Part shown: piece after piece, positions 49,080 through 58,054 of the stretch
Numbering within the stretch: position 1 is the first letter of the stretch
Layout: each line of letters opens with the position of its first letter
Origin: JALYYC01 sp963795805
Lineage (GTDB): Bacteria > Chloroflexota > Dormibacteria > CF-121
Direction of reading: 5' to 3'
Length of the DNA: 64,000 bases
NCBI GenBank assembly: GCA_963795805.1
Contig: CAWCIV010000004.1
Span: 992,001 to 1,056,000, forward strand
Position numbers and translations under genes: made by a program
The notes under the pieces: generated by a model
The model's database searches: none
What the model was told of the DNA's origin: nothing
Seen by the model: the letters and a program-made list of their open reading frames with translations, nothing else

Positions 49080-49193
49080 TCGCGCCTCCGCGCTGGCGAA
49101 AAGGCTGGCTAGCTGTCGATTGTTTGATAGCGCGGCCACCACGGTCCGGAGTTGCGGGTGGCTTGTAGACTATCGGATTGTCTGCGCGGCGCC

Positions 49194-49267
<74 letters not shown>

Positions 49268-49423
49268 GCTTTGCGCGCGGCCGCGGCTCAATCTTGGTTG
49301 AGGCTCGAGTCCCGACCCCGAACATCAGTTTTGTGCAAAAGGAGATGTTGACTATTTGGATTGGGATACTCAACAATATGCGAACTAAACCGGCAGACGC
49401 TATGCAAAAGGAGAGTCACGAGA

Positions 49424-50776
49424 TTGTCCGTCACCGAAAAAACACTAGAGAACGTCTCAGGGTCTGAGGGCCGCGTCGATTCGACCATCTCCCTCGACGT
49501 CCTTCGCCGGCGGCTCAAAGATCCTCGCCTCTCGATCGTCGACGTACGCCCCTTGCCCGCCTACAACGGCTGGCGCCTGAGCGGGACGGCTCGAGGGGGT
49601 CACATCCCTGGGGCGGTCGCCTTCCCGAGCGCCTGGCTCCATAGCGTCGACCGAGCTGAGATCGAGCGGTTGCTGCGGTCGAAGGGCATCCTTGCCAGCG
49701 GGGAGGTCGTCCTCTATGGCGACCGTCCTGAGGAGACCTTTGCGCTCAGGACCAGGTTGGCGGAGTTGGGCCAGGCCGCGGTTCGGATTTACGAGCGTGG
49801 TTGGGCCGAATGGGCCGCGGATAAGACGTTGCCGGTGCATCGCCTGGCCAACTACGACAAGCTCGTCCATCCCCAATGGCTGCGCCAGTTGCTCGACGGG
49901 GGACGCCCGGAGGCGGCGCCGTCCGGTCCGTACCAGCTCTTCCACGTCAATTTCGGAGTTCCTGAGGAGTACGAGGAAAATCACCTCCCCGGGGCGATCT
50001 ACCTCGACACGAACCAGCTCGAGAATCCCAGCGACTGGAACCGCCGATCGCCGGAGGAACTCGAGACCGCGCTGCACTCGCTCGGGATCACCCGCGACAC
50101 CACCGTGATCCTCTATGGCCGCGACACCGAGGGCCACGCCAATGAAAAGTGGCCCGGCCGACGTGCCGGGCAGATCGCTGCCTGCCGGGCCGCGTTGATT
50201 CTCCGTTACGCGGGCGTCGACGACGTCCGCCTCCTTGATGGCGGCTACGACCGGTGGGTGCAGGGCGGAAACCCGCTCGAGACCGTCCTCAACGAGCCGA
50301 CACCGGTCGCGTCGTTCGGGGCGCCGATCCCGTTGCGTCCGGAGCTGATCGTCGACATCGAGGAGGCCAAGCAGATCCTCTTCGATCAGGAGCATGCCGC
50401 CCTGGTCAGCGTTCGCACCTGGAAAGAGCACATCGGCAAGGTCAGCGGCTACAACTACATCGCACCGGCCGGCCGGATCGCCGGCGACGTCTGGGGGAAC
50501 TGCGGCACAGACGCGTACCACATGCAGCATTACCGGAACGTCGACAACACGATGCGCGCCTATCCGGAGATCGCGGCCAACTGGAAAGCGGCTGAGATCA
50601 GGGCCGACAAGTGGGTCGCCTTCTATTGCGGCACCGGATGGCGAGCCGCCGAGACCTGGTTCTACGCCTACCTGATGGGCTGGCCGCGGATCGCCGTCTA
50701 CGACGGCGGTTGGTTCGAGTGGAGCCGCGATCCGATCAGCAACCCAATCGAGGTGGGGGAACCGGTAGCGGTCTAG
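49424..50776 (+). CDS. Triple-rhodanese sulfurtransferase
   Basis: I take TTG 49424, behind AAAAGGAGA with good spacing; the frame is open 21 codons upstream. The 450-aa protein has three rhodanese domains: about 15-135, 145-290 and 300-440. Only the third has an active-site Cys (FYCGTGWRAAETW, about 401). In the first two the loop is YGDRPEE and YGRDTEG, lacking Cys. So one active sulfur carrier follows two structural copies. Rhodaneses move sulfane sulfur, for example from thiosulfate to cyanide or thiol acceptors. Proximity to tRNA-Cys may be chance. Confidence 0.88.
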   Translation: MSVTEKTLENVSGSEGRVDSTISLDVLRRRLKDPRLSIVDVRPLPAYNGWRLSGTARGGHIPGAVAFPSAWLHSVDRAEIERLLRSKGILASGEVVLYGDRPEETFALRTRLAELGQAAVRIYERGWAEWAADKTLPVHRLANYDKLVHPQWLRQLLDGGRPEAAPSGPYQLFHVNFGVPEEYEENHLPGAIYLDTNQLENPSDWNRRSPEELETALHSLGITRDTTVILYGRDTEGHANEKWPGRRAGQIAACRAALILRYAGVDDVRLLDGGYDRWVQGGNPLETVLNEPTPVASFGAPIPLRPELIVDIEEAKQILFDQEHAALVSVRTWKEHIGKVSGYNYIAPAGRIAGDVWGNCGTDAYHMQHYRNVDNTMRAYPEIAANWKAAEIRADKWVAFYCGTGWRAAETWFYAYLMGWPRIAVYDGGWFEWSRDPISNPIEVGEPVAV

Positions 50777-50811
50777 GAGGACCTGCGCCGACGCACGTTA
50801 GGGGTCGAGCC

Positions 50812-51975
50812 CTATTGGCGGAAGGCCGCGCCCAGGCGGCGTGCGCCTTCTACGAGGGTTGTTGCAGGGTAGTGACTGAAGGCCAAACGAATGAAACGGC
50901 CTCCGTCATTTGGGCCCAGGTAGAACCGTCCGCCAGGCATGTATGAGGTTCCCTCGGCTTCGGCAGACTTCAAGAGCGCGTTCGCATCCCGCTCAGCCGG
51001 AAGTCGGAGCCACACGAAGTAGCCGCCGGCGGGGCGGCGCCAGCTCGCTCGTCCCTCCAGCTGCTCCGAAAGAGCCGCGAGAAGCGCGTTTCGTCGCTGC
51101 TGGTAGGCGGTCTTGAGCCTCTCGACGTTGCTGGCGAAATCGCCTGACGCGGCAAACTCGGCGACGACAAGACCTGTGAAATGGCTGATCCCCCCGCCGG
51201 AGTCGAGAACCCCGGAATCCTGAAGCTGCTGCGCGGTCGAAGGATCCGCCGTGATGAAGCCGCACCGCAGGCCCGGTGCCAGCGACTTGGCGAAAGAACC
51301 GAGGCGGACGACGACGCCAGCAGGCGCGATGCTCCAGAGTGATGCAGGCGCTGGTCCGTCGTAGGAGAGCTCGCGGTAGACATCATCCTCGACAATCAGC
51401 AGCTGCTCAGCTGACGCCATCTCGACCAACCTTCGGCGCCGTTCCGCGCTCAGCGAGACGCCCATCGGGTTATGGAAGGTCGGGATCGTGTAGAGCAGCC
51501 GGGGCCTGGTCTTGCGAAGACGGAGGTTGGCGAGCGTCCGGGTGAGCGCCTCGACGTCCAGTCCATCGTCATCGGTAGGTACCGGGACGAGCTGGACCGC
51601 GTGGTCACGCAGGATATGGAGCGCGAAAGGGTAGGTTGGTGCTTCCACGAGCACCGCGTCTCCCGGCCTCGTGAGAACCGTCGTGGCCAGGTCGAGGCCG
51701 TGCGAGTTCCCCGCGGTGACAACGACCGAGTCAGGCGTTGGGGCCTTCTCGTCAGTCTCGGCCAGCCGCTGGCACAGCCACGAGATGAGTGGACCGGGAC
51801 CCGCCGCGCGGCCGTAGTTCAGGGCGTCGGCTCCGTATCGATCGAGTACCCGAGCGGCTGCTCGCCGCAGCCCGCGAACCGGCAGCAGATCCGGGTCGGG
51901 ATGGCCCCAGCCGAGGTCGATAATCCCTTCGCGGTACACGAACTGTCGAAGACGCAGTGCTGCCAGTTCGGTCAC
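50812..51975 (-). CDS. PLP-dependent aminotransferase, MocR-like (class I/II)
   Basis: A 387-aa fold type I aminotransferase starting at GTG 51975, just after the preceding gene's stop. The PLP Lys is in VRLGSFAKSLAPGLRCGF (about 228), and the Asn/Asp/Tyr block is ...IPTFHNPMGVSLS and IVEDDVYRELSYDG. There is no N-terminal winged helix, so it is an enzyme rather than a MocR regulator; the closest groups are 2-aminoadipate or alanine-like transaminases. It begins a minus-strand run with a nucleotidyltransferase-like protein upstream. Confidence 0.9.
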   Translation of the reverse strand: MTELAALRLRQFVYREGIIDLGWGHPDPDLLPVRGLRRAAARVLDRYGADALNYGRAAGPGPLISWLCQRLAETDEKAPTPDSVVVTAGNSHGLDLATTVLTRPGDAVLVEAPTYPFALHILRDHAVQLVPVPTDDDGLDVEALTRTLANLRLRKTRPRLLYTIPTFHNPMGVSLSAERRRRLVEMASAEQLLIVEDDVYRELSYDGPAPASLWSIAPAGVVVRLGSFAKSLAPGLRCGFITADPSTAQQLQDSGVLDSGGGISHFTGLVVAEFAASGDFASNVERLKTAYQQRRNALLAALSEQLEGRASWRRPAGGYFVWLRLPAERDANALLKSAEAEGTSYMPGGRFYLGPNDGGRFIRLAFSHYPATTLVEGARRLGAAFRQ

Positions 51976-52764
51976 CTATCGATCAACATCTCCCACGTCC
52001 TCGTACCATTGCACCCTCGGTCCGACGGCGGCACGCATCCGCCAGCGCATGCTCTTGGGCTCAACTTCGATCACGCGCTGCAGCTCCGACAAGCGTGCCC
52101 GGACCAGTGTGGTCTCCTCGGGGAGCAGCGCCGGATGGCCGTCCAGCCAGGTCTCCACCAACCCCAGGTTTTTCGACAATGTGTAGTAGAGGCCCCAGTC
52201 CCGGCCCGCGACCCGACCCAGATATTGCACATCGATGGTGCCAGGCGCGGAGCGGCCGAGGTCATGGACCACCAGTAGCGCGATCGTGTCCTTGTAGTCC
52301 TTTTCGGTGATCTCATGGATCTGCAGCTTGGCCAGGAGGAGATCGACGGGACTCGTTGTGACGGGCTCCAGGACAAGCCGATCCTTGAAGTCGATGGTGT
52401 GGGACATACGCAAGACATCGAGGAAGACGTCTACCTTGGGCTTGCCATCAGGACCGTGGAAGATCAGCCTCGGGATGCCCCATTCCTGGCTCTGCGCGAT
52501 GACCGGGTCGATTCGGTAGCCGAGGTCTTTGAACAGCTGACTGATCTGCGCTCGCTGTTTCGCGTAGCCGACGAGGTCGATATCAATCGGGGGTTCCCGA
52601 TCCAGGCGCTCGAGCAGGCCGGGCAGCCTGGCGCAACGCTCGCGGACGGCGATCGATCCGGTCAGACGCAGCGTGATTCCGCGCGCGGCGGCATCATCGA
52701 GCAGTTGCCTTGCGAGGTTCGGCAAGACGCTCCCCGAGTTGGCACCGCTCGGACCTTCAGCCAC
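51976..52764 (-). CDS. Nucleotidyltransferase-like protein
   Basis: A 262-aa protein. The nucleotidyltransferase pattern is visible: LTGSIAVR (about 35-41) as the GS motif and DIDLVG (61-66) as the two Asp positions, with a further Asp in KPKVDVFLDVL. Such proteins range from toxin/antitoxin MenT or AbiEii types to minor nucleotidyltransferases; the length and C-terminal helical part fit an AbiEii/MenT-like or aminoglycoside-type fold. No antitoxin gene is paired with it. It is directly joined to the aminotransferase gene (stop and start adjacent). Confidence 0.72.
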   Translation of the reverse strand: MAEGPSGANSGSVLPNLARQLLDDAAARGITLRLTGSIAVRERCARLPGLLERLDREPPIDIDLVGYAKQRAQISQLFKDLGYRIDPVIAQSQEWGIPRLIFHGPDGKPKVDVFLDVLRMSHTIDFKDRLVLEPVTTSPVDLLLAKLQIHEITEKDYKDTIALLVVHDLGRSAPGTIDVQYLGRVAGRDWGLYYTLSKNLGLVETWLDGHPALLPEETTLVRARLSELQRVIEVEPKSMRWRMRAAVGPRVQWYEDVGDVDR

Positions 52765-52774
52765 GCGCCGATGT

Positions 52775-53521
52775 CTATCCGCGACCGACGAACGGCATCT
52801 TCGTCGCCGTGAGGGTCATGAACAGGACATTGGCGTCAAGCGGCAGACTCGCCATGTAGACCACGGCCCGAACGACATGCTCGACGTCGATGGTGGGCTC
52901 GACCGCGAGAACTCCCGATGCCTGAAGAATGCCGGTCCCCATTTCACGGGTGAGTTCGGTTGCAGCGTTGCCCACGTCGATTTGCCCGCATGCGATATCG
53001 AACGCGCGCCCGTCCAACGCCGTTGACTTCGTCAGGCCCGTCATTGCGTGCTTGGTCGCGGTATAGGGAGCTGAGTTCGGCCGAGGCCGCTGCGCGGAGA
53101 TAGAGCCATTGTTGATGATGCGGCCTCCGCGGGGTTGCTGCGCCTTCATCAGCTTCATCGCCTGCTGGGTGCAAAGGAACGTCCCGGTGAGGTTGGTGTC
53201 CACCACCGCGGTCCATTGCTCGTACGTGAGGTCTTCGAGAAGGACGGAGGGCGCGAGCTGGCCCGCGTTGTTGAACAGCAGATCGAGCCGTCCGAAGCGT
53301 TCCTTTACCAGGCTGAAGAGCGCCTGGACTGACGCAGGGTTGCGCACGTCCGTCGGGATAGGCACCATTGGGTTACTGGATCCCTCATGAGCGGTATCCT
53401 CCAGGGCCTCTTTACGCCGCCCGGCAAGCACAACGGAATACCCTTCGGTTGCCAGCCCGCGAGCAACGGCGCGTCCGATACCCGAGCCCCCGCCAGTGAC
53501 AATGGCTATCCGTTCAGTCAA
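52775..53521 (-). CDS. Short-chain dehydrogenase/reductase
   Basis: A 248-aa classical SDR: TGGGSGIG (9-16), NNAG (84-87), Ser140/142, and Tyr153-x3-Lys157 (YTATK). VLAGRRKEAL after strand two has basic residues, which favour NADP(H). It lies in the catabolic region next to the dehydratase, 30 bases downstream of its stop, and likely oxidises or reduces a hydroxy or keto intermediate. Confidence 0.92.
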   Translation of the reverse strand: MTERIAIVTGGGSGIGRAVARGLATEGYSVVLAGRRKEALEDTAHEGSSNPMVPIPTDVRNPASVQALFSLVKERFGRLDLLFNNAGQLAPSVLLEDLTYEQWTAVVDTNLTGTFLCTQQAMKLMKAQQPRGGRIINNGSISAQRPRPNSAPYTATKHAMTGLTKSTALDGRAFDIACGQIDVGNAATELTREMGTGILQASGVLAVEPTIDVEHVVRAVVYMASLPLDANVLFMTLTATKMPFVGRG

Positions 53522-53551
53522 GCCCGCCTCCTTGTGGTTGGTGGATGTCGT

Positions 53552-55306
53552 TCACACGTTGATGGCGCCGCCTACGAGGCCGAGCGGGTCCGTTTGGAAC
53601 TCCTCGTCGGGGAGCTTGCGAAGGAAGTCGAAATCGCAGCCCTGGTCGGCCTGCAGAACGTGTTGCAGGTAGAGAGCTCCGTACCCGCGTCGGTACTTCG
53701 GGGCCCGCGGCCGGAATGCCGCTTTCCGGGCCTGCAGCTCTTGATCCGGCACCTTGAGCTCCAGCCGCCCGGCAGCCACGTCCAGCTCGATCAGATCCCC
53801 GTTGTGGACGAGGCCGAGCGGGCCGCCGACTGCCGACTCGGGTGAAACGTGCAGCACCACCGTGCCAAACGAGGTGCCACTCATGCGGGCATCAGAGATC
53901 CGCACCATGTCTGACACGCCGGCGCGAAGCAGCTTCGCGGGAATTGGAAGCTGGCCCCACTCCGGCATGCCCGGTGCGCCCTTCGGGCCGGCATTCTTGA
54001 GGACCATGACCGAATTGGCATCGATCTCGAGCAAAGGATCGTCGACCCGATTTGCCAGGTCGTCGATGTCCTCGAAGACGACCGCCGGTCCGAGGTGCTT
54101 GGCCAGGTCGCTGGACGCGGCACTCCGTTTGATGACGGCACCATTCGGCGCCAGGTTTCCGGAAAGGACGGCGATCCCGCCGGCGGATTGGAACGGGTGG
54201 CCCAGTGTGGCGATCACGTCTCGGTCATGGGCGACGGCGCCTGCGATGTTCTGTGCGAGGGACTTCCCGGTGACCGTCAGGGCGTCGGCATGAAGGAGTG
54301 GTTGCAGCTCTTTCAGGACCGCGGGAATGCCCCCGGCGCGGAAGAGTTGCTCGACCAAATGTGTACCGGACGGGCGGACATTAACGATCATCGGGGTTTG
54401 CCGCGAGAGCTCATCGAAGCGCGCCAACGTCAGCGGGATGCCGAGCCTCCCGGCCAGGGCGAGGAGGTGCACGACCGCATTGGTCGATCCGCCGATCGCG
54501 GCGAGCGCGACGATTGCGTTGTCGAACGCGGCGGGTGTGAGGATCTGGGATGGGCGCAGGCCTTCCCGAGCCAGTTCCACGGCACGCCGACCTGACTGCT
54601 CCGCGGAGGCGGCGCGCCGCGCATCGACCGCGGGGATCGCCGCGGATCCAGGCAATGCGAGGCCCAGCGTTTCCACGAGAGCGCTCATCGTCGAGGCCGT
54701 CCCCATTTCCGAACAGTGCCCAGTCGACGGGACCAGGGCGGCCTCGAGCGCCTCGTATTGCCCGGCGCTCATCCGGCCGGCGCGGAACTCATTCGTGTAG
54801 TGCCACAGGTCCGTTCCGGAGCTCACCTCCCGCCCGCAAAAGAAGCCGGGTTGTTGCGGTCCGGCGGTGACCACGATGGTCGGGAGGTCGACACTGGCCG
54901 CACCCATGAGGGACGCCGGAATCGTTTTGTCGCAGCCCACCAGGAGCACCACGGCATCCATCGGGTACGATCGCAGGCTTTCCTCGACGTCCATGGCCAT
55001 GAGGTTTCGGTAGAGCATGGTGGTCGGCTTCATCAGGATTTCGCCCAGTGAGATCGTGGGGAACTCCAGGGGCAGGCCGCCGGCCTGAAGGACACCGCGC
55101 TTGACGGCCTGGGCGAGTCCGCGCAGGTGCAGGTTGCAGTTGACGAACTCGGACCAGGAATTGGCGATCCCGATCACGGGTCCGCTCTTAAGCGCTGCCT
55201 CGGTGATGCCCTCGGCCTTGAGGTTCGCCCGGTGGGAGATGCCGGCGGTCCCGTCCGCGTCGAGCCACCGGGCACTGCGCAGCCTGGAACCAGCGCCATT
55301 CTTCAT
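53552..55306 (-). CDS. IlvD/Edd-family dehydratase, sugar-acid type
   Basis: A 584-aa Fe-S dehydratase. Three Cys likely hold the cluster: C57 (WSEFVNCN), C125 (LVGCDKTIP) and C198 (STGHCSEMGTAS). The sequence IANSWSEFVNCNLHLR, with LPLEFPTISLGE, is closer to pentonate/hexonate (arabinonate, xylonate, gluconate) dehydratases than to biosynthetic dihydroxy-acid dehydratase. With the D-2-hydroxyacid dehydrogenase, SDR, GntR and permease around it, it points to degradation of an aldonic or related acid. Normal length; start ATG 74 bases from the divergent dehydrogenase gene. Confidence 0.9.
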   Translation of the reverse strand: MKNGAGSRLRSARWLDADGTAGISHRANLKAEGITEAALKSGPVIGIANSWSEFVNCNLHLRGLAQAVKRGVLQAGGLPLEFPTISLGEILMKPTTMLYRNLMAMDVEESLRSYPMDAVVLLVGCDKTIPASLMGAASVDLPTIVVTAGPQQPGFFCGREVSSGTDLWHYTNEFRAGRMSAGQYEALEAALVPSTGHCSEMGTASTMSALVETLGLALPGSAAIPAVDARRAASAEQSGRRAVELAREGLRPSQILTPAAFDNAIVALAAIGGSTNAVVHLLALAGRLGIPLTLARFDELSRQTPMIVNVRPSGTHLVEQLFRAGGIPAVLKELQPLLHADALTVTGKSLAQNIAGAVAHDRDVIATLGHPFQSAGGIAVLSGNLAPNGAVIKRSAASSDLAKHLGPAVVFEDIDDLANRVDDPLLEIDANSVMVLKNAGPKGAPGMPEWGQLPIPAKLLRAGVSDMVRISDARMSGTSFGTVVLHVSPESAVGGPLGLVHNGDLIELDVAAGRLELKVPDQELQARKAAFRPRAPKYRRGYGALYLQHVLQADQGCDFDFLRKLPDEEFQTDPLGLVGGAINV

Positions 55307-55380
55307 CAGGCAGACTTCAGGCGTCTCGCCACCTGTACCGAAGGAACGACGCCCTGAGCCACCGTATCATTATTGTCCGC

Positions 55381-56289
55381 GTGACGCAGGGCATTGCGGT
55401 TCCCCCCGGACCAGAGGCTGGTTGGATTGGCGACGCGGTGCGCGAGGCCGGCGGGACGGAAGCTCCGCCGACGGAAGCCGAGGGGTTGATCTGGTATGGC
55501 ACGGCATCGGAGCTCGCGGCGCTGCTCGCCGAGGCCCCGCAAATTCGGTGGGTGCAGCTCCCGTACGCAGGAGTCGAGAACTATCTCGAGCTGATTGACA
55601 GCGACGCCCGCGTCTGGACGGCCGCGAAGGGCGTGTACGCGGACCAGTGCGCCGAGCACGCGCTCGGATTGGCGATCGCGGGATTCCGGCACTTTGACGA
55701 AGCTGCGCGTACGCGAACGTGGCGCAGGGTTACCGGAAAGTCCGTCTTCGACGCCACCGTCGTCATCGTCGGTGGGGGAGGGATCGCCCAGTCGTTGCTT
55801 CGCCTCCTCAAACCGTTTCGTGTTCACTCGACCGTGATTCGGCGCCGGTCCGAACCGACTCCCGGCGCCGACCGGACCGTCGGGCCTGACGGGCTTATCG
55901 AGGCACTCGGTGATGCCGATCTCGTTGTGCTCGCGGCGCCGCTGACCAAAGAGACGGAGCACATGATCGCTGCGCCGGAATTGGGCAGCATGAAGAAGGA
56001 TGCGTGGCTCGTCAATGTCGCCCGAGGCCGGTTGGTAAAGACCGAGGACCTCGTCTGGGCGCTGACTAATCGGGAGATTGGTGGGGCGGGCCTCGATGTG
56101 ACCGATCCCGAGCCGCTCCCCGACGGGCATCCGCTCTGGACGCTTGACAACTGCATCATCACGTCGCACACAGCGAACCCGCCCAACCTGGAACAGGATC
56201 TGTACCGCGGCCGAATCGTGGATAACGTGCGCCGATTCCTCGCCGGCGAGCCCCTGGTCGGGACGGTCGCGCGTGTTGATGGCTATTGA
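55381..56289 (+). CDS. D-2-hydroxyacid dehydrogenase
   Basis: A 302-aa NAD-dependent dehydrogenase from GTG 55381. The Rossmann loop is VIVGGGGIAQSLL (about 124-136), the Arg/catalytic block is VNVARGRLV, Glu is in DPEPLPDGHPLW and the catalytic His in ITSHTANP. Small size and layout fit the glyoxylate/hydroxypyruvate reductase-like group. Divergent from the dehydratase over 74 bases; it may act on the 2-keto acid produced there. Confidence 0.92.
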   Translation: MTQGIAVPPGPEAGWIGDAVREAGGTEAPPTEAEGLIWYGTASELAALLAEAPQIRWVQLPYAGVENYLELIDSDARVWTAAKGVYADQCAEHALGLAIAGFRHFDEAARTRTWRRVTGKSVFDATVVIVGGGGIAQSLLRLLKPFRVHSTVIRRRSEPTPGADRTVGPDGLIEALGDADLVVLAAPLTKETEHMIAAPELGSMKKDAWLVNVARGRLVKTEDLVWALTNREIGGAGLDVTDPEPLPDGHPLWTLDNCIITSHTANPPNLEQDLYRGRIVDNVRRFLAGEPLVGTVARVDGY

Positions 56290-56355
56290 GCTCCCAGCCA
56301 CATAGTGCTATTGGGGACCTGACGAAAGTTCGCGGAGCGCGACCCTCGGACCCGA

Positions 56356-56374
56356 TATATTATATGTGACATAT
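56356..56374. promoter_or_regulatory. GntR operator/promoter overlapping its own start
   Basis: The perfect odd palindrome ATATGTGACATAT (56362-56374, centre G) covers the GTG at 56366; TATATT (56356-56361) just upstream can be a -10. Binding of a GntR dimer here would block its own transcription. Confidence 0.6.
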
Positions 56375-57073
56375 CGCGTGGCAAGCTCAACAAGCGCCGC
56401 CGGCACCGCCCTTCATCGGCTCGCATCCACCAGCCTTCGGGAGGGCGCGTGGCTGGCGATCCGGGCCAGCATCATCACCGGGGAGCTGCAGCCCGGCGAG
56501 ATTTACCCCATCGCCTACTTCACGGCCAGGCTCGGCGTGTCGGCAACGCCCGTCCGCGAGGCATTGCTCGACCTGGCTGGGATCGGCCTGATCGAGGTCG
56601 TTGCCAACCGCGGTTTCCGCGTCCCGGAACTTTCGGAGCACGACCTCGACGAGATCTTCGAGATGCGAGTCCTACTCGAGGTCCCCAGCGTCGCCCGGGT
56701 CGTCGGGGCCTTACCGGCCGAGGGGCAGGCGGCCTGCCGCCAGCTTGCGCAGCAGTCCGAGACCCGTGCTGCGGCGGGAGACCTGGTTGGCTTTCTCGAA
56801 CTCGATCGCCTGTTCCATGCCGCGCTGCTGTCCGCCCTTCAAAATGGTCGCCTCGTCGATACGGTCAATCGTCTTCGGGACCAGGCCCGCCTTCGAGCGC
56901 TCCCCTCCCTGGCTCGAGGGCCTGAGCTGATCGCGTCGGCGCGGGAGCACGCGCAGCTGCTGGAGGCCGTGATTCGCGGGGACCGTGAGGCAGCCCAGAA
57001 GGCCATTCGCTCGCATCTCGAGCATACGCGTGGACTCTGGGCCGGGCGTCCGGAAGCCGGTTCCCAGGTGTGA
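56366..57073 (+). CDS. GntR-family regulator, FadR/FCD type
   Basis: A 235-aa regulator: N-terminal winged helix-turn-helix (GELQPGEIYPIAYFTARLGVS, then PVREALLDLAGIGLIEV) and the all-helical FCD ligand domain (about 95-225) with conserved Asp/His residues (LDRLFHAAL; SAREHAQLLEAV). FCD regulators bind carboxylic acids, which suits the dehydratase/dehydrogenase cluster. The GTG lies inside a palindrome (56362-56374), hence autorepression; a second GTG at 56378 just after it is an alternative start that leaves the operator outside the message. Confidence 0.93.
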   Translation: MTYRVASSTSAAGTALHRLASTSLREGAWLAIRASIITGELQPGEIYPIAYFTARLGVSATPVREALLDLAGIGLIEVVANRGFRVPELSEHDLDEIFEMRVLLEVPSVARVVGALPAEGQAACRQLAQQSETRAAAGDLVGFLELDRLFHAALLSALQNGRLVDTVNRLRDQARLRALPSLARGPELIASAREHAQLLEAVIRGDREAAQKAIRSHLEHTRGLWAGRPEAGSQV

Positions 57074-57080
57074 GCGCCTG

Positions 57081-58028
57081 ATGCGCCTCTACTTCGCCTC
57101 GGACATCCACGGCTCGGACAAGTGCTGGCTGAAGTTTCTCGCCGCCGCCAAGTACTACCAGGCAGACGTGCTCATGATCGGCGGCGACATCACGGGCAAG
57201 TTCATTGTTCCGATTGTCACTCAGTCCGATGGGGCCGCGACTGCAGAGTTTCTCGGGATCAAGCGCTCCATCGGGAGCCAGGACGCGCTCGCGCGCTTCA
57301 AGACGCAGGTCGCGAACAGCGGCCAGTACTGGATCGAAATGACACCGGAGGAGTACGACTTCTACAAGGACGACCAGCGGCGAATTGACGAACTGTTCAA
57401 GCAGGTTGTCCTGAAACGGGTTGAACGGTGGGTGGAGATCGCGGATGCTCGACTCAAAGGGTCCGGCGTGCGGTGCCTTGTCAGCGGGGCGAATGACGAC
57501 TATTTCGAAGTCGACGATTACCTCCGCAAGTCCGAGGCCATCGAGGTGCCAGAAGGCAAGGTCATCGATCTCGGCGGGTTCGAAATGCTGAGCCTTGGCT
57601 ATGGGAACCCGACCCCGTGGAACTGTCCGCGGGACATCTCCGAGGAAGAGCTCGGCAAGAAAATCGATGCGCTGGCCGGCAGGATCGATCACATGGATCA
57701 TGCCATCTTCAACCTCCACGTGCCGCCATATGAGAGCGGCCTCGATGTCGCCCCCAAATTGGACAAGAACCTGCAGGTGGTGGCCTCCGGAGCCGGCACG
57801 CCCGAGATGGTTCCGGTCGGGAGCACGGCCGTGCGGGACGCGATTTTGAGATACGAACCGTTGCTTGGGCTGCACGGGCACATCCACGAATCACGCGGGA
57901 GCCGGCGAATGGGCCGGACCACCATCGTCAATCCCGGCAGCGAGTATGCGGAGGGCATTCTGACGGGCGCCCTTCTGGATTTCTCCGTCGACAAAGGGCT
58001 TTCGCGCGTTCAGTTGGTCAGCGGCTAG
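57081..58028 (+). CDS. Metallophosphoesterase
   Basis: From ATG 57081, 315 aa, seven bases after the GntR stop. Calcineurin-like metal motifs: SDIHGS near the start, IGGDITG, NDD in place of the usual NHD/E (GANDDY), a later NLHVPP, and LHGHIHES. The third motif has Asp where most have His, as seen in some subfamilies. A phosphodiester or phosphomonoester substrate cannot be named. It lies between the regulator and an APC permease in the same direction, so it probably belongs to this catabolic operon. Confidence 0.88.
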   Translation: MRLYFASDIHGSDKCWLKFLAAAKYYQADVLMIGGDITGKFIVPIVTQSDGAATAEFLGIKRSIGSQDALARFKTQVANSGQYWIEMTPEEYDFYKDDQRRIDELFKQVVLKRVERWVEIADARLKGSGVRCLVSGANDDYFEVDDYLRKSEAIEVPEGKVIDLGGFEMLSLGYGNPTPWNCPRDISEEELGKKIDALAGRIDHMDHAIFNLHVPPYESGLDVAPKLDKNLQVVASGAGTPEMVPVGSTAVRDAILRYEPLLGLHGHIHESRGSRRMGRTTIVNPGSEYAEGILTGALLDFSVDKGLSRVQLVSG

Positions 58029-58054
58029 CGAATTCGAAGTAGGGAGGGAACACC

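Noticed and set aside
49345..49467. 40-aa frame before the rhodanese start
   Set aside because: The ribosome site abuts the ATG with no spacing and the frame overlaps the rhodanese gene; kept only as part of the repeat finding.
51976..52764. Toxin of a toxin-antitoxin pair
   Set aside because: No antitoxin-sized gene in front; only a generic nucleotidyltransferase pattern is visible.
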